A stretch of DNA of 64,000 nucleotides. Source: Hypomesus transpacificus (taxonomy: Eukaryota > Chordata > Actinopteri > Osmeriformes > Osmeridae). Where the stretch lies: positions 1-64,000 of the forward strand of contig NW_025813858.1 of the NCBI RefSeq assembly GCF_021917145.1, read 5' to 3'. Both the position numbers and the translations under genes were made by a program. Under the pieces are notes generated by a model that saw only the letters and a list, made by a program, of their open reading frames with translations, searched no databases and was not told the DNA's origin. Of the stretch, positions 36,264-48,489 are shown piece after piece (the stretch's first letter is position 1; every line of letters begins with the position of its first letter).

Positions 36264-36595
36264 CTTACCGCCAGATCTTTCCAGGGGTGTCAGTTATGGT
36301 AAAATCGGACTCACAGTAAACATTTATTCATTTCATTTGGTCATGTCCCATCGGTTATTCTCAGACCAGGAAAATAGGCAAGTTCCTGTTTTTCAATGGG
36401 TTCCATTTCTTCCATACCAAACCTTGTGACCCTGTGCGTAGTCTACAATTGGTGCATTCCTTGACACAATTGGTGCTTTGTCTGGTAGCACATAACAAAT
36501 AATAATGTTTCTAGGGCTAACATGAAGATTTCTGTCAGGCTTTCTCAAATAGTTATATTTCAGCCACTGTAGTGGCTGTAAATGACAGAAAACAG

Positions 36596-36601
36596 AATAA
36601 A
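36596..36601 (+). terminator. candidate poly(A) signal of the B7-like gene
   Basis: AATAAA lies about 330 bp downstream of the B7-like stop codon, in AT-rich sequence without other features. Confidence 0.35.
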
Positions 36602-39600
36602 ATACTAAATTTTATGAAACAAAATTCTGTCAGCAGACTGTACACCATGTTCATGTTCATTTAATAACATCCCTTGCCTTATTAGTATTGTAATTTGAAT
36701 GTCAGAAAAGTGTTTTATAGATACACTAGTATTTCTATTGACAATCTTCACCACATACAAAGCTGTAGTCTGACTTTAGTCACGCGAATCACATAGTTTG
36801 AAGCCTTCATCTTTTATAAAGTTTACTACTACCATATAAATCATGAGTACAATTGTCATAGTTGAATAAATAAAATACTACTTAATTACCGTTTGACTAT
36901 TTCCAGTTTATACGATCAGGTGTCCATGAAGGGTCTCGTTCAATCTATTATTTAATAGTTTATCCTTTCAGACATTGGGTAAACAATCCACTTGCTGGTT
37001 TATATTGACATGGAAAGTAATGTAGCAAAATGTCTCCTCCTTCTGATAAGTTAACCCCCTCACCCTTCAGGTGGTGCTACCCTAAGGCTTGTTTTATTTT
37101 ATTTTTGGGGGGGGGGAGATTAAAAAGGTTTGAGGTAGTGATTTATCGCCATCTTGTGGAATAACTATATAGCTCTGACTATCCACTTTCAAGGGTAGGG
37201 AAGCTGTCTCCAGAAAGACTCATTCCTTTCCCATACCTTTTAGACATGTTTATTGTTTGCAATTTTTACCCATTAAACTACACTCACTTGGCTATAATGA
37301 AAAGAAAGTAAATTATTTTTTAAATGTATAAAGAATGAAAAACTTAAATCTCTCTGTTGGGTTCTTGATCTCGAGCCTAGAGCATGTACTCTCCTCTAGG
37401 TTTCTGTTCTCTGCCCTCTCTTCACGTGTGATATTTGTTTTGAAAGGTTAAAAAACGAACAAATATTTTGTTTTGTAAAGGTTGAAAAATATTGTCAAAT
37501 AAAGGTTTAAAAAAAAAAAGTGTTTTAAAGGTTCATACAATATTTTCGAAAAAAAAGGTTTTGTACGAAAAGTTTTGAAAGGTTGAAAAAGGTTTGAAAA
37601 AAAAAAAGTTTGCATCATTGAGGAGGACTCTACCCTACTGTACTCTGCTCAAGGCTGTGAATGTGAAAACGTCTCGTGTCTTTGCAAGCATTTCACAAAT
37701 GTGGATGTGAGTTTTCAGTAGTATGAATGTGTGTGAAAGTTTGTTTGTGTAAGGACAGTCTGAATAATTTCCTAAACGGCCCCTCACATATTATTTCACA
37801 ACTATTGAGGCCACTGTACTCACACCTTTGCCCTAATTGTCTCGCCACAATATTATTGCACACGTCTTTAGTGACGTGATTGGAATTCATTGATTCAAGC
37901 ATGCTTGGTTCTTGTCCAGACATGCAGTGTAAGTTATTGAATCAATTCGATTAGCCACAGACTGTCTACAGTCGACTCAGAAAAATACGCTTTACACGTC
38001 ATGACTTGTTTACATGTTTTATTATTTTTCCTATGTCAAGCAAACCGAGAGCATCTTAAATCTGTGACACAAGCAGCTTTTAAAGTCCTGCCTGAGACTT
38101 GGAACACGTCAACACGGGATATAAGCCCATCATCATGAGCGCTACATGACACTGTTATAACCTCAACAGAGATGTCGTGAACAGTAAGAACGGCTGCTGT
38201 CGGTTCAGTTCAACTGACTCGACACGTTCACGACACGTTCCGGTTCTGAGGTAATTAAGCCGGTAGGCTAGCATTAGTGGCTGGACAACGAGCAGTTATC
38301 TGAACAGCGGTTTGCGTCGCGATAGTGTGAAGTCAGGTGTCTCGAGCAGGCGTAATGTCCCAACGGTTTTCTATCAGCACGTTGCCCTCCAGGTTGGTCA
38401 CTATCTTGGCATAGCTTTGGCATTAAGAGGTTAAAGGTGGCAGCTTCAATGGGGCAGGAAAAAAGACTTTGTTCATTTCATGACAATTTACAGCCTTGCT
38501 ATAAACTCAAAAGGCCTTTGGACCAATGGGGAGTGAGGAAGCATTCTAACATTTAGAAAATACTTTAGTAAATACAGTTACACTTACTGAAAGGGGCAAA
38601 ACAGTTCACAGTGAACCACGCATACGCATGTATGCATCACATTCCTTGTTTTTCTTCTTTCAGTTTAAGATGATCTAAACTTGGAAGTGCATCTTCGTAA
38701 TCATACAAACATACATCCACTTAGAAGCTTTAGCTTATTCTATAAATGAGGAAAAGTGCTCTTTAGCTAATTAGTAATTATGACTTTCATGATAACATTA
38801 CATCAATGTCATTGTTAGAACCCAAATCTAACAGTAGACTCGCATTTAGTCTAGTTTTCCCTTGCTGGGTTCAGATGATGGAACAGGAGTTCCTCAATAA
38901 CAAAATAACAGATATGATAAAATACAAACAAAGATGTTAAAATGAAACACATAAAAAGCATATTCAACCCAGGATGAGGTTTGCTATATATAAAAATAAA
39001 ACATAGTTCACAAAGTTTTGGCAGAACACATGATATGGAACTATGCTTGGATTGACACGGAGGGTTGTTTTTAAAAAACATTTTTTTACTTACAATTCTT
39101 CACTATCGTTATCCACTATCTTTGGGTTTACCTGAGATTCCATTCGTCCCTCAGGGCAATACTCTTAAAACACAGGCTTTCAGACTGATTGATTTGATCA
39201 ATCAATTGATTGATTAGGCATAGTCAGTTACATACGTAGCCAGACATTCAGGCGTGCAGAAGGCATCCTCGTATTAGCATTATCTGATTGGACATTTCCA
39301 CACTCTCTGGTCTTACCCAGAATGCACCTGACCTGCAGGCTCTACCACTTTCAAACCACTTATGACCACCACACAACCTCCAAACAACTTAAAGGAATTT
39401 GCTAAGAGAAAAAGAGAAGTTAGGCTTTAGCTTCACGAGAGGGAACCATCCTTATACACTCCCTCTAGGGACTGTGTTTGTTAAGACTGTCTTGGAATGC
39501 ACTATATATATTTATATATATATATATATAGAGGGAGATGGAGAGATAAATATTGCCATTACTAGAAGCATGATTACTGTTGATACATACAGTGACCTCC

Positions 39601-39686
39601 TTACCACTAGAGGCACCAGACCGAGATTTAGCACCTTTCTCTTCCTCATCTCTCACTAGCTCTCGGAGTGTAACTACCTCTGAAGG
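36602..39686. other. intergenic interval, B7-like gene to hmbox1
   Basis: AT-rich sequence in which I see no exon. A degenerate A-rich tract with repeated AAAGGTTNAAAAA words lies at about 37,440-37,610, and a (TA)n run lies at about 39,505-39,530. The two flanking genes converge here, so part of it is probably 3' UTR of one or both. Confidence 0.5.
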
Positions 39687-39700
39687 CCACTAGGGGGTGG
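39687..39700 (+). promoter_or_regulatory. CTCF-like motif 3' of hmbox1
   Basis: CCACTAGGGGGTGG is close to the CTCF core CCACTAGGGGGCGC. It lies about 90 bp beyond the hmbox1 stop codon. Motif match only. Confidence 0.35.
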
Positions 39701-39787
39701 AAGACACTCACAAAAGCCGTTTTCTTCTTTTTTGTCTTTTTTCTTATATTGAAATTTCAGTTTTTCCCCACGTTCCTCCAGCTTTGA

Positions 39788-41564
39788 TCACTCCTCATCC
39801 ACCGTCTCCCTTTTTGATTCGTCAGCTTTCTGTTCCAGGACCTGAGGGGCGGGGCTAGGCAGGGTCACGACCTTGGCAGCTGTTAGCAGCGTCGGATCTT
39901 GGTGATCAATGTCCTTCCTGGAGGACAAGTCATCCTACGAAGAAAATAAGGTTTCTTTCTCCGCATTTCTTCAGTTTAACAACCGAAATCTAAGTTCGGC
40001 TCGCTCATTGGATAACAGAATATGCAGTTTTCGCGGGCTCAAACTCACCTGCTCTGCGAATCGGGGGTTCATCTGCTCCCCAAACTCCTGTGACTCCGCC
40101 TCCTCCCCGTTTGAGTGACAGCTGGGACTGGGAACCTCAATGCCGTGGCTTTCCAAGATGGCCGCCTCTGACAGAGACAGCGACGGAGGGAGGAGATGAG
40201 AGGGGAGGGGAGGAAGAGGGAAAGGATGAGAGGGGAGGAAGAGGGAGGAGATGAGAGGGGAGGAGAGGAAGAGGGAGGAGAAGAAAGAGGAAGAGGGAGG
40301 AGAGAGAAGGGGGGTGAATCAGTGTTCAGTGTGTAGTAATATATCTACTATATAGCTACATCCTCATTGGTTGAGGTCTCACCAATGTTGGCCCTTCTCT
40401 TCATCTCCTTCCGCCGGTTGGCGAACCAGTTGTAGACCTTCAACGCCGTCACCCGCTCAAACTCGGACAGCTTGCATCCTGGGGGGTGACAAGACAAGCT
40501 CAGGCATATTTAATATGGCCTCTATGTGTGTTTATATTGGAAGAAGCTTAGCATAAATTATTTGGCTACTTAATCATATGTTTCAACTCATATGTTTTAT
40601 TATCATTAGGTAGACTTGTACCTTTAGTATAGTTAGACCACATATATACGTTTTAGGATTCCTGAATTAACATTCCTTAGGATGTTTAAGGTATGCACCT
40701 TCCTGCCAAAGTAAATTCCCGGTCTGTGCAAACTTTCATGGCGAATAAAACTCTTTCCGATTCTGATCGCATGCAGATCTGCTGTATGAGGGAATAATTA
40801 GAGATAATTACCAGGTTTTTGGATGACAGAGTTGCAGGCGTTGGCAATCTCCTCTCTCTTTGCCTCATCAGGATACTGATTCTCCATGAAGAAACTGTCA
40901 CATGCAACACCCAGCCTATTACAACACAGCTACGTGATCCCCAACCAATAAGAATGAGTGGAACCAAACACATGCAGCAGAGTAGGAATACAACATCTAG
41001 CTAATGACACCCTCCCTGACCATCATCCAATCAGAAGTTCTCTCCAAGTGGTAACACTTTAGATTAATGATCACATTAGGGTTGATTGCATTCAGTACTT
41101 CACTTCAGGTTCCCTTCTGTTCTCCTTGGGTCATAAATAAGGTAGATCTTGGTGGAAACAGTCCTACTGAGAGGAGAAATCCCTGCAATACTTAGTCACT
41201 CCCTCCAGCCTGTATAAGTCACCGAGGGTAACAATTCCTGTGTTTTCAAAAGAACATGCCAGTCCTTTCTCTCCCCTATTGGCACCTTGCCCTATCAAGT
41301 CCCTCTTTATGTATTGACCCCTCCCACTATCTGGATATGAATGACCTTACTCTGCAGAGACAGAAGGATCCCTCCCTCCATCTCTCTTCATCTCACCCAA
41401 TCCTACCCTGCCTCCTCTCTGTCTTTCTCTCCGTCTCTCTCTCTCTCTCCATTATCCTAACCTCTGTATTGTCCTTCAGCGCGGGTCTAAACTAGCCCAT
41501 AAAGAACAGCACTGCAGCAGTACTGCGTAATCCGGGAGCTGGGAGAGAGGTACTCTGCTTCTAA

Positions 41565-41604
<40 letters not shown>

Positions 41605-44600
41605 ACACACACACACACACCCACCCACCCACCCACCCACCCACAGCTAATGCTCACACTGGCCATAGTGAGACAGACATGGATTCAGTCTTACTTTAGA
41701 ATGCTGTCTAGACAATTTTTGTAAAGCTTGAAAACATACTTGACTATCGGTGGGTGTTAAAAGTCAATCGAAAAAAAGGTTACATACAGGACTGTGCAAA
41801 AGTCTTCTTGCACCCAAGATTTGTTTCACGTGAACATATATTTATATATACACACGTGTGTGCTTTACTTTGCGTGTAAGCACACCAAGCATGTGTGCCA
41901 AAACCTTGTGCCCAAGACTGTTGCACAGTACTATATAAGGGGGTTGGGATGTTTTGATTGGCCGACCTCTCCATGATTGACTGGCACTCCTTCCTCCAGG
42001 TGAACCTGCTGCCTCGACGCAACCTCAGGGGCCCGCCCCTTTCCCCAGGTAGGATCGCCGTCCTCCAATCAGGCTCCTCCTTCACCAGAGAGCGCATAGA
42101 CAGCGTGGCGCCTGTGGGGGAGTGACACAGACACAACTCACACCTTCGGGAAAACATCGAAACCCGACGACCAATCAAATCAATCCAAATGGTTGCGCAG
42201 ACAATAAGAAAACCTGTCGTGACACGAGATGACTAAACAGAACAGAGTTGCTGGGATGTATCTCAACAGTATAACAGTGGTTCCCTCTCGTTTTATTCCA
42301 ATTAGATATATTTTCATTATTCATAAAGTTCCCATTACACCTGTAAGCAGCAGATGGTGTGTGGATTGTGATCATTGAGGTGCATCCCAAACACCGCACA
42401 GAGAGCCAGTGGTCACACACAGGCATGCAGGCTATGTGATGATAAGGTATCAGGGGGGAAAGGTTCCTACACTGTCCCACAACCATAGTTTCTAGGCCCC
42501 GGCCTAGACCTGGGCTTTACCTGGTTGGGTCTGGGCCTGGGTCTGGGCCTGGGTCTGGGCAGCTGCCGCTGCAGCAGTGTACCATGGGAGCAGGTGCATC
42601 AGCAGCTCCCTCTGTCTGCCCCAGGGCGTGCTGGAGACACCGGCGGCGATGGCCCCCGCGCCCGCCGCACCCGCCGCGCCCGTCCCGTCTCTGTCCCCTC
42701 CCCTGGCCCTGGCCACGGGACCCTGGCTGTGCTGGCTTTCACTGCATCTCAGCCCTTCAGGTCAGGACAAAACCAGGCATCAGGCAGGCCACAGCCATGG
42801 ATGGGCAAACCAATAGTAGGTATATAAGAGACAAGAGGTCGGCACACTTCTTTGGAGGGCGTTTTTTTAATTGTCATTATTCAATTTTTTTTATCTCGAC
42901 GGACCCCTGAGATCGGTGCCAGACGCAGTCCGAAGCAGCTCTTGTTAAATCTCGTTCTATCTGAATCCAAAGCACAAACTAGTCATGCTCAGGACATGCC
43001 CGGACCGAGAGGACGACAGCCGTGTCCATCTGGACAGACGTACAGGAAACCAGAGAAAGGCTAGTTAAGCCAAAACAGTTAACAGTCCTTTGTTAGTATG
43101 GGTGTTATTGTTAGCCTGTTAGCCATGTTGGAATGAAAACCAGCACCTGAGTACCTCTGGGATCTGAAGGGAAAGCTAGCTGGAGGAGCCACAGCAGAGC
43201 TTGGGTGGTGGAAGGGGGTGAAGAATGAACAGGGAATGCACTGAGGGACAGTAAATGGTCCAGGGAGGTATGTTAGATGCAATAATAACAGATATGAATA
43301 CGAATTACCATTACACCATTAATAATATTCATCATTTCAGTCTAAATTAACAAGAGCCAATTATCATGAGTTTTTTTTCTCCCGTTATATCCCCAGAGTT
43401 TACATAGACATACTCCCAGTTGATCATGTCTAACCTCGGGTTAAGGTGGTTGGCTCAGGGCAGGTTGAAACCTGCCTGTGTAGCAGTTATACAGCCCACC
43501 AGAGGACACAGAAAGGTCGATGGTGCCAGCTGTTATCTAGGAGCATGTATGGACACCACAACCACCCACTGGGATATCCATCTGAAACATCAGATGACTT
43601 CATTATCGATTAGCATCTAGAGTGACACTTCTGTTTTTATCTTTCACGTCTATCCTCTTAGAGCGACCTGATAGGTTGTTTGCCTCCTCTGAGTCCCCAT
43701 CCCCCCTCCCCCACTAACTCCTCCCCCCTGGACCAGGACGGATGGAGGGGGAGGAGGAGGGAAGGGGGGTGCACAGTGCCAGCCTGTGGACAGGGGATGG
43801 GTAAGTGAGGACAGGTGGACAGGGGAAGAGAAGTGGCAAGCGGCACAAACAAATATCGTCCCCCCCAAACACACAGCATAACCCTAACCCCATCCGTAAA
43901 TATCTTAGCCCCTTAGCCGATTAACTTCCCCCTTCACCACCCCCCCCCACCTCCACCCTGATCGAGCCCTTACCAGGGCTGTTCCTCTCCAGCAGATACC
44001 AGCGGTAGAAAGCCCTGCGCTTGGTGTCGCTCATCTCCAGACCCTGCTGCAGCAGCCACTGGGAGATGTAGCTCTGGCTGATGCCTGGAGGAGACAGGTG
44101 GAGGAAGAGGAGGAGAGAGGTGGAGGAAGAGGAGGAGAGAGGTGGAGGAAGAGGAGGAGGAGGAGAGAGGTGGAGGAAGAGGAAGAGGAGGAGAGAGGTG
44201 GAGGAAGAGGAGGAGGAGGAGAGAGGTGGAGGAGGAGGAGGAGACAGGTGGAGGAAGAGACAAGTGGAGGAAGAGGAAGAAGAGACAGGTGGAGGAAGAG
44301 GAGGAGGAGGGGGAGGAGGAGGGGAGAGGTGGAGGATGAGGAAGATAAAACAGGTGGAGGAAGAAGAGGAAGAGGAGACAGGTGAAAAAAGAGGAGGATA
44401 AAACAGGTGGATTCATTTTTATAAATTAGATTGAAAAAGGACTAGATAAATACATAATAAACTATACTTATCCCCAATTAGGATCTGATTTGGTCCACTG
44501 TTCTGCAAGCTGAGATAGTAAGTGTGGTACCTGTGACTTGACCCACGATGGCTTGGGAGATCCTGCGATTGTTGAGGAACGTTTTGATCTCCTCCTTCAC

Positions 44601-45712
44601 CAGGTTACTGTCCCTCCTGCAACACCGAGCATCACACAGTCACAACATGCACTTCCTGTTTCTTAAGAATCCCCACGAGTCCACTACAGTAAAAAAAGAG
44701 TTTTCCCCCAAAAGGGCCAAAACGTTTATAGCCATTTGAATCTCTAAAGTTCCGTTGTGGCCCAGCAGAATCTAACATGGTCTGTTTCCTTCCTTCCCTA
44801 AACACTCGACCCACATTCGTCACGCTAACTGAGAATAACCCCGTCTCTGGGGACACTTCCTGTCCTGTGATGTTATTATGGTCTCCATGTCTCTGCACAC
44901 TTTTATGGCCCATTTGTCTTCCTTCAGTCTAACCTGAATACCCATAATATGCATCTTTTTCTTTTACAAAGTGTGTATCTTGCTATTTTTATATTGTAAA
45001 CTATGGCTACTTTATTATTTGTTTTTTCTAAATCCCCTTAGTACTAGTTTTTTGTACTAGACTTTGTACCTTTAGTATAGTTAGACCACATATTTAAGAT
45101 TCCTAAATGTTGAATGTATGCACCTTCCTGCCAAAGTAAATTCCTTGTCTGTGCAAAGAAGGTGATTAAAACCCTTTGTGATCTACCCTTTTTGCTCTAT
45201 CCTTCTACGGTAAGCTTCCAGTTACGGTCATTATTATATTGTAATGTTACCAGTTATTGATATTTTTTCTTTTTTTCTCCTCACCTCATGTACTCCTCCA
45301 CCTTCTCCTCCAGATCCCAGTCTTCCTCTCCCATGATGTCATAGCTGAACGACCTTTGAACTCCGACCCCCGGTGGGTACTGGGGCGGGGGCGAGGCTTC
45401 GTAGCTGTTGCTAGGAGACAGCGAAGCGCCATCCAGGCCAGGGGTCTGCGTGGTGGCGGAGGCCAGAGAGAGGGAGGAGGAGGAGGAGAGGGAAGAGGAG
45501 GAGGAGGGTGCAGGGGCCGTGGCCGGGGTAGGGGTGGTGTTTGAGGGGGCGGTGTGCGGGTCAAAGTATGGAGGCCGGTGGTCTGGTTCCAGGCGCTCCA
45601 GGGACTCCAAGGCGTGGATGATCTGGGGCTTGGTCATCCCTGAGAGGCGAAGGCGCTGGAGGAGATCGATCTGTTCTATGGTGTAGCGTGGCTCCACCTC
45701 ACAACACTCCAT
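39788..45712 (-). CDS. hmbox1: HMBOX1 (HOT1), HNF1-type homeobox telomere-binding protein
   Basis: Eight coding exons on minus: 45,712-45,285; 44,616-44,531; 44,084-43,974; 42,111-41,967; 40,894-40,812; 40,478-40,383; 40,167-40,049; 39,934-39,788. All phases agree and give 404 aa, against about 420 for mammalian HMBOX1. The N-terminus (YTIEQIDLLQRL, GMTKPQIIHALESL) is the family's dimerisation-like segment. A Ser/Pro/Thr-rich linker follows. The POU-like domain is roughly residues 143-207 (VKEEIKTFLNNRRISQAIVG, ISQSYISQWLLQQG). The atypical homeodomain is roughly 241-317, from RLRRGSRFTWRKEC to VYNWFANRRKEMKRR. The WFANRR recognition helix is intact. The C-terminus is acidic (ETVDEE). HMBOX1 binds double-stranded TTAGGG repeats, promotes telomerase recruitment, and also represses transcription (family knowledge). 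Two LINE tails and a large minisatellite sit in its introns. Confidence 0.95.
40168..40320. repeat. purine-rich GAGGGGAGGAAGAGGGA repeat
   Basis: Imperfect tandem units of GATGAGAGGGGAGG and AAGAGGGAGGA occupy hmbox1 intron 6, directly upstream of exon 7 in transcript sense, where the strand is pyrimidine-rich. Confidence 0.9.
40617..40768 (+). mobile_element. LINE-derived 3' tail in hmbox1 intron 5
   Basis: CTTTAGTATAGTTAGACCAC, GCACCTTCCTGCCAAAGTAA and ATGGCGAATAAAACTC are shared with the copy at 45.1 kb, and it ends TTCCGATTCTGAT. It is antisense to hmbox1. Confidence 0.7.
41565..41643. repeat. (CA)n followed by (CCCA)n
   Basis: About 30 CA units with interruptions pass into a CCCA tetranucleotide run. 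Located in hmbox1 intron 4. Confidence 0.95.
42521..42754 (-). other. hmbox1: candidate alternative hmbox1 exon, Ala/Gln-rich
   Basis: Between exons 3 and 4, on the minus strand, a 234-nt segment is open in one frame. It ends at a strong donor (CCAACCAG|GTAAAG) and begins after a CCTGAAG acceptor. Both ends are in phase 1, like the flanking exons, so inclusion would add 78 aa without a frame change. The peptide is Gly/Ala-rich and ends TAAAAAAQTQAQTQAQTQP. The acceptor has only a modest pyrimidine tract. The insert would lie between the POU-like domain and the homeodomain. No homologue is recognised and it may be chance GC-rich sequence. Confidence 0.35.
44087..44405. repeat. purine minisatellite (GAGGAAGAGGAGGAGAGAGGTG) in hmbox1 intron 2
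   Basis: Tandem units of roughly 20-40 bp mix GAGGAAGAGGAGGA with GAGAGGTGGA or GACAGGTGGA. The array begins two bases beyond the acceptor AG of hmbox1 exon 3, so on the transcribed sense it is an unbroken pyrimidine tract. Confidence 0.95.
45063..45182 (+). mobile_element. LINE-derived 3' tail in hmbox1 intron 1
   Basis: ACCTTTAGTATAGTTAGACC, GCACCTTCCTGCCAAAGTAA and ATTCCTTGTCTGTGCAAA match the 40.6-kb copy. The GGCGAATAAAACTC part is altered to GGTGATTAAAACCC. Confidence 0.7.
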
Positions 45713-45760
45713 CCTGGCATCTTAAGGGTTGTCATGGAAATACACGTATTATGAAAAGTC

Positions 45761-45788
<28 letters not shown>
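45761..45788. repeat. A28 homopolymer
   Basis: An uninterrupted run of 28 A about 50 bp upstream of the hmbox1 coding start in transcript sense (T-run on the transcribed sense). It lies at the 3' end of the 5' UTR intron and could act as part of its pyrimidine tract. Confidence 0.9.
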
Positions 45789-45791
<3 letters not shown>

Positions 45792-46146
45792 TATTAAATT
45801 AACATACTTAATTGCATAACTCTGCGATAACACTATCAATAAACTGTCTAAAAAATAACCGCAGGCTATAGATTTGTCACAAATGTGGAAATACAACTAT
45901 ACTTTAATTCTTTTTGTAACAGTCAAGCGAGCTTGACTGCAGTGTCCTCTCAGAAGTATCGGTCATTTAAAGTCTGGGCAACTTTGGCACAAATTATTTG
46001 GCAGTCACGTCACACTACTCAAGTGCCAAATATTCAGTCTAAATATGACAGGCAGCATATTTCAACAAAATATGTTTACTCAACTGATACAACACGAACA
46101 AAAGTGCAGGGACTGTTTTGTGTGATTTGTTGGTTGCGGTACTGTA

Positions 46147-46880
46147 CCTGATATTGCGGGTGACAGGCGACCCGAAGGTAGCGGTTCAGTGCGTGGGGTC
46201 GCAGCCGCTTGACACCACTGTCGCATGGTTTGGCGGAGCTGTGTAGCTAGTGAGAGAGAAGTGACGTGCTGCAGTACGGTGCACTCATTAGCCTGAGAAG
46301 CTAGCTGGCTACCTAGCTAACTATAAAAGTAACTCTGGCTAGATAAGTTAAGTTAGCTAAGCCAGTGTGCACGACAATATTATAAGCCAACGTTAGCTGG
46401 CTAGTAAACACAGCCAATTACAACGTTACAGTAGTCTAACTACCTAATCGTGAAGGTGGATGCACACTATTAGCCATCTAACTGGCTAGTAGCTAGAGTA
46501 GCTACTTTTGCTAGCTAGTCTAGCTACTAGCCCGTTAGCTAGACCGTTAACAGGATGCTATCCCCCTAGCGCCCCTCTGCCTTCTTACCTCCCGCTGTTG
46601 TGGTGGCAGTCTGCAGCCGGGTGGACGTGGAGCGTGGCCGGCAAAGCAGTCAGTGCACTGTCGGTAAAATACTTGTCTCTCCGATCGTGCACACCAACCC
46701 CGCCTTGGTTGCCTATTGTAGTCAATTAGCTAGCTAATGAAGGTGATCCTTGCAGGGTCACACAGTCCAGGCATGCAGCAGAGGAGAAACCGAGTCGGTA
46801 CGTGGGGAGTCGGTCTCGATAATATTGACCCCTCACCCGCCACAGTACCGGTGTGGTGATCCAGGAAGTAGTTTATGAAT
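46147..46880 (-). promoter_or_regulatory. hmbox1: hmbox1 5' UTR exon and promoter region
   Basis: On minus, CAATATCAG|GTACAG at about 46,147 is a plausible donor ending a non-coding first exon, with the acceptor just before the coding ATG at 45.71 kb. Upstream sequence to 46.6 kb is packed with GCTAGC/GTTAGCTAGC words, and CpG-containing sequence follows. The connexin gene starts about 0.6 kb away on the other strand, so the pair is divergent. The transcription start is not fixed by sequence alone. Confidence 0.4.
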
Positions 46881-47473
46881 TGCCAAGGAGGGAGACTCAA
46901 AACTTAAGCAAGAGCTTTGATACAAACTTTTGATTTCTAACTATATAGGCCATAACTAAATTTTCCAAGATCTAAACCTATCGGTTTGGGGTCTTAAAAC
47001 TTAGCCCAAGCCTTAAATCTGCATTCATTTTCAGTCAATTGAAAGCCTATGTTTGGTCATTAGCAATACATTATTCATCAATAGTTTTGCATGACCACAA
47101 GACACACACTCTTGTGTAGCCTACACTTCATGAGTGAATCACAGCTTGTTATGTAAAGCAGGCTACCATTCCTATCCCTGCTATATTGAACCAGTCTGTT
47201 TACCCACTTAAAGCCACACTGCTGCCCCTCCCTCCCTTATAACTTTGTTGGCACTGATCCCAAGTATGAAACAGAGGCTGTCCTTGATTTGGCAGTGGTT
47301 AGATACATAGAGAGGCCACACCTGACAAATAAATTCACCCTAATGCAATGTACGAAGAGGCAGCCGACTTACTGAGTAGAAAAGTTTTCCTAGAAAGTTT
47401 TGTGTTGAAGAACGAGCAATGTCTGTCACTGTTAGAGATATATAGGGGCTGAAAATACCAACACAACTACAAC

Positions 47474-48489
47474 ATGAACTGGGCTTTCCTGCAGGGTCTC
47501 CTGAGTGGGGTCAACAAGTACTCCACCGCCTTCGGCCGTATCTGGCTGTCCGTCGTGTTCATCTTCAGGCTCATGGTGTTCGTGGTGGCGGCGGAGAAAG
47601 TGTGGGGCGACGAACAGAAAGACTTTGACTGCAACACCCGCCAGCCAGGCTGTCACAACGTGTGCTACGACCACTTCTTCCCCGTGTCCCACACTCGTCT
47701 CTGGGCCCTCCAGCTCATCTTCGTCACCTGCCCCTCCCTCCTGGTGGTGCTTCACGTCGCGTACCGGGACGGACGGGAACGGAAACGCCGTCTGAAGCAC
47801 GGCGAGGACTGCGTCCCCATCTACGACCACACGGGGAAGAAGCGAGGAGGGCTGTGGTGGACCTACTTTCTGAGCCTGGCTTTTAAGTTGGTGGTGGATG
47901 CCGTGTTCATCTTCCTGGTGTTTTACATCTATGAGGACCCTTTCTTTCCCCTTGTGGTCAAGTGCTCAGAAGACCCATGCCCCAATGTGGTGGACTGCTT
48001 CATCGCCAGGTAAGCTGTTGTAATCGTCTTCTTGTTTTTGTCTTTCCTTCTTTTTGAGCGACTATAAGATGTAACTGACAGCTTGTTATTTGTGGTGTGA
48101 TATACACAGTGTATGTATATATCTGTACATATTCGTAATGGGTGTATGTTCTCTCTGACTTCAGGCCCACAGAAAAGCGAGTGTTCACCGTGTTCTTGGT
48201 GGTGACCAGTTTCGTGTGCATCCTCCTCACCCTGTTGGAGATGGTGTACCTGGTGGGGAAGAGATGTGGGGAGTGCTGCAGAGGATCTCACCCTGGTCAA
48301 GGGCGATCCTCCGTCATGTCGACTGCCCCCTTGACCAGGAAGGACAGTTCGGTGTTGAACGGGCCAGGGCTGCAGAAAATGAAGCTGGCTGAGATGCATG
48401 ATGGCACTGCTAAGAGTCAGATCTCTGCACCGCCCTACAGCCAGGAGTTACCTCCGGAGAAAGGTGTATGCTGTTCGGAAAGTCACTGA
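47474..48489 (+). CDS. beta connexin, GJB4-like, with one coding intron
   Basis: Two exons, 47,474-48,009 and 48,165-48,489, join in phase 2 and give 286 aa. The protein has the four-pass connexin layout. [17 protein letters not shown] at the N-terminus is the GJB4 form. The first extracellular loop has [12 protein letters not shown] (C-X6-C-X3-C) and the second [12 protein letters not shown] (C-X4-C-X5-C). GGLWWTY precedes TM3, and RPTEKRVF precedes TM4. The C-tail is Ser-rich and ends in CCSESH. Six connexins assemble a hemichannel for gap-junction coupling (family knowledge). Without the 155-bp intron the frame would stop at TAA at 48,011. It resembles human GJB4 more than GJB3, but one-to-one orthology is not established. 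A TATATA at about 47,438 lies close to the ATG. Confidence 0.93.

Noticed and set aside
44081-44416. Glu/Gly/Arg-rich and Pro/Ser/Leu-rich frames
   Set aside because: Translations of the hmbox1 intron 2 minisatellite; the minus-strand frame only picks up exon 3 out of frame.
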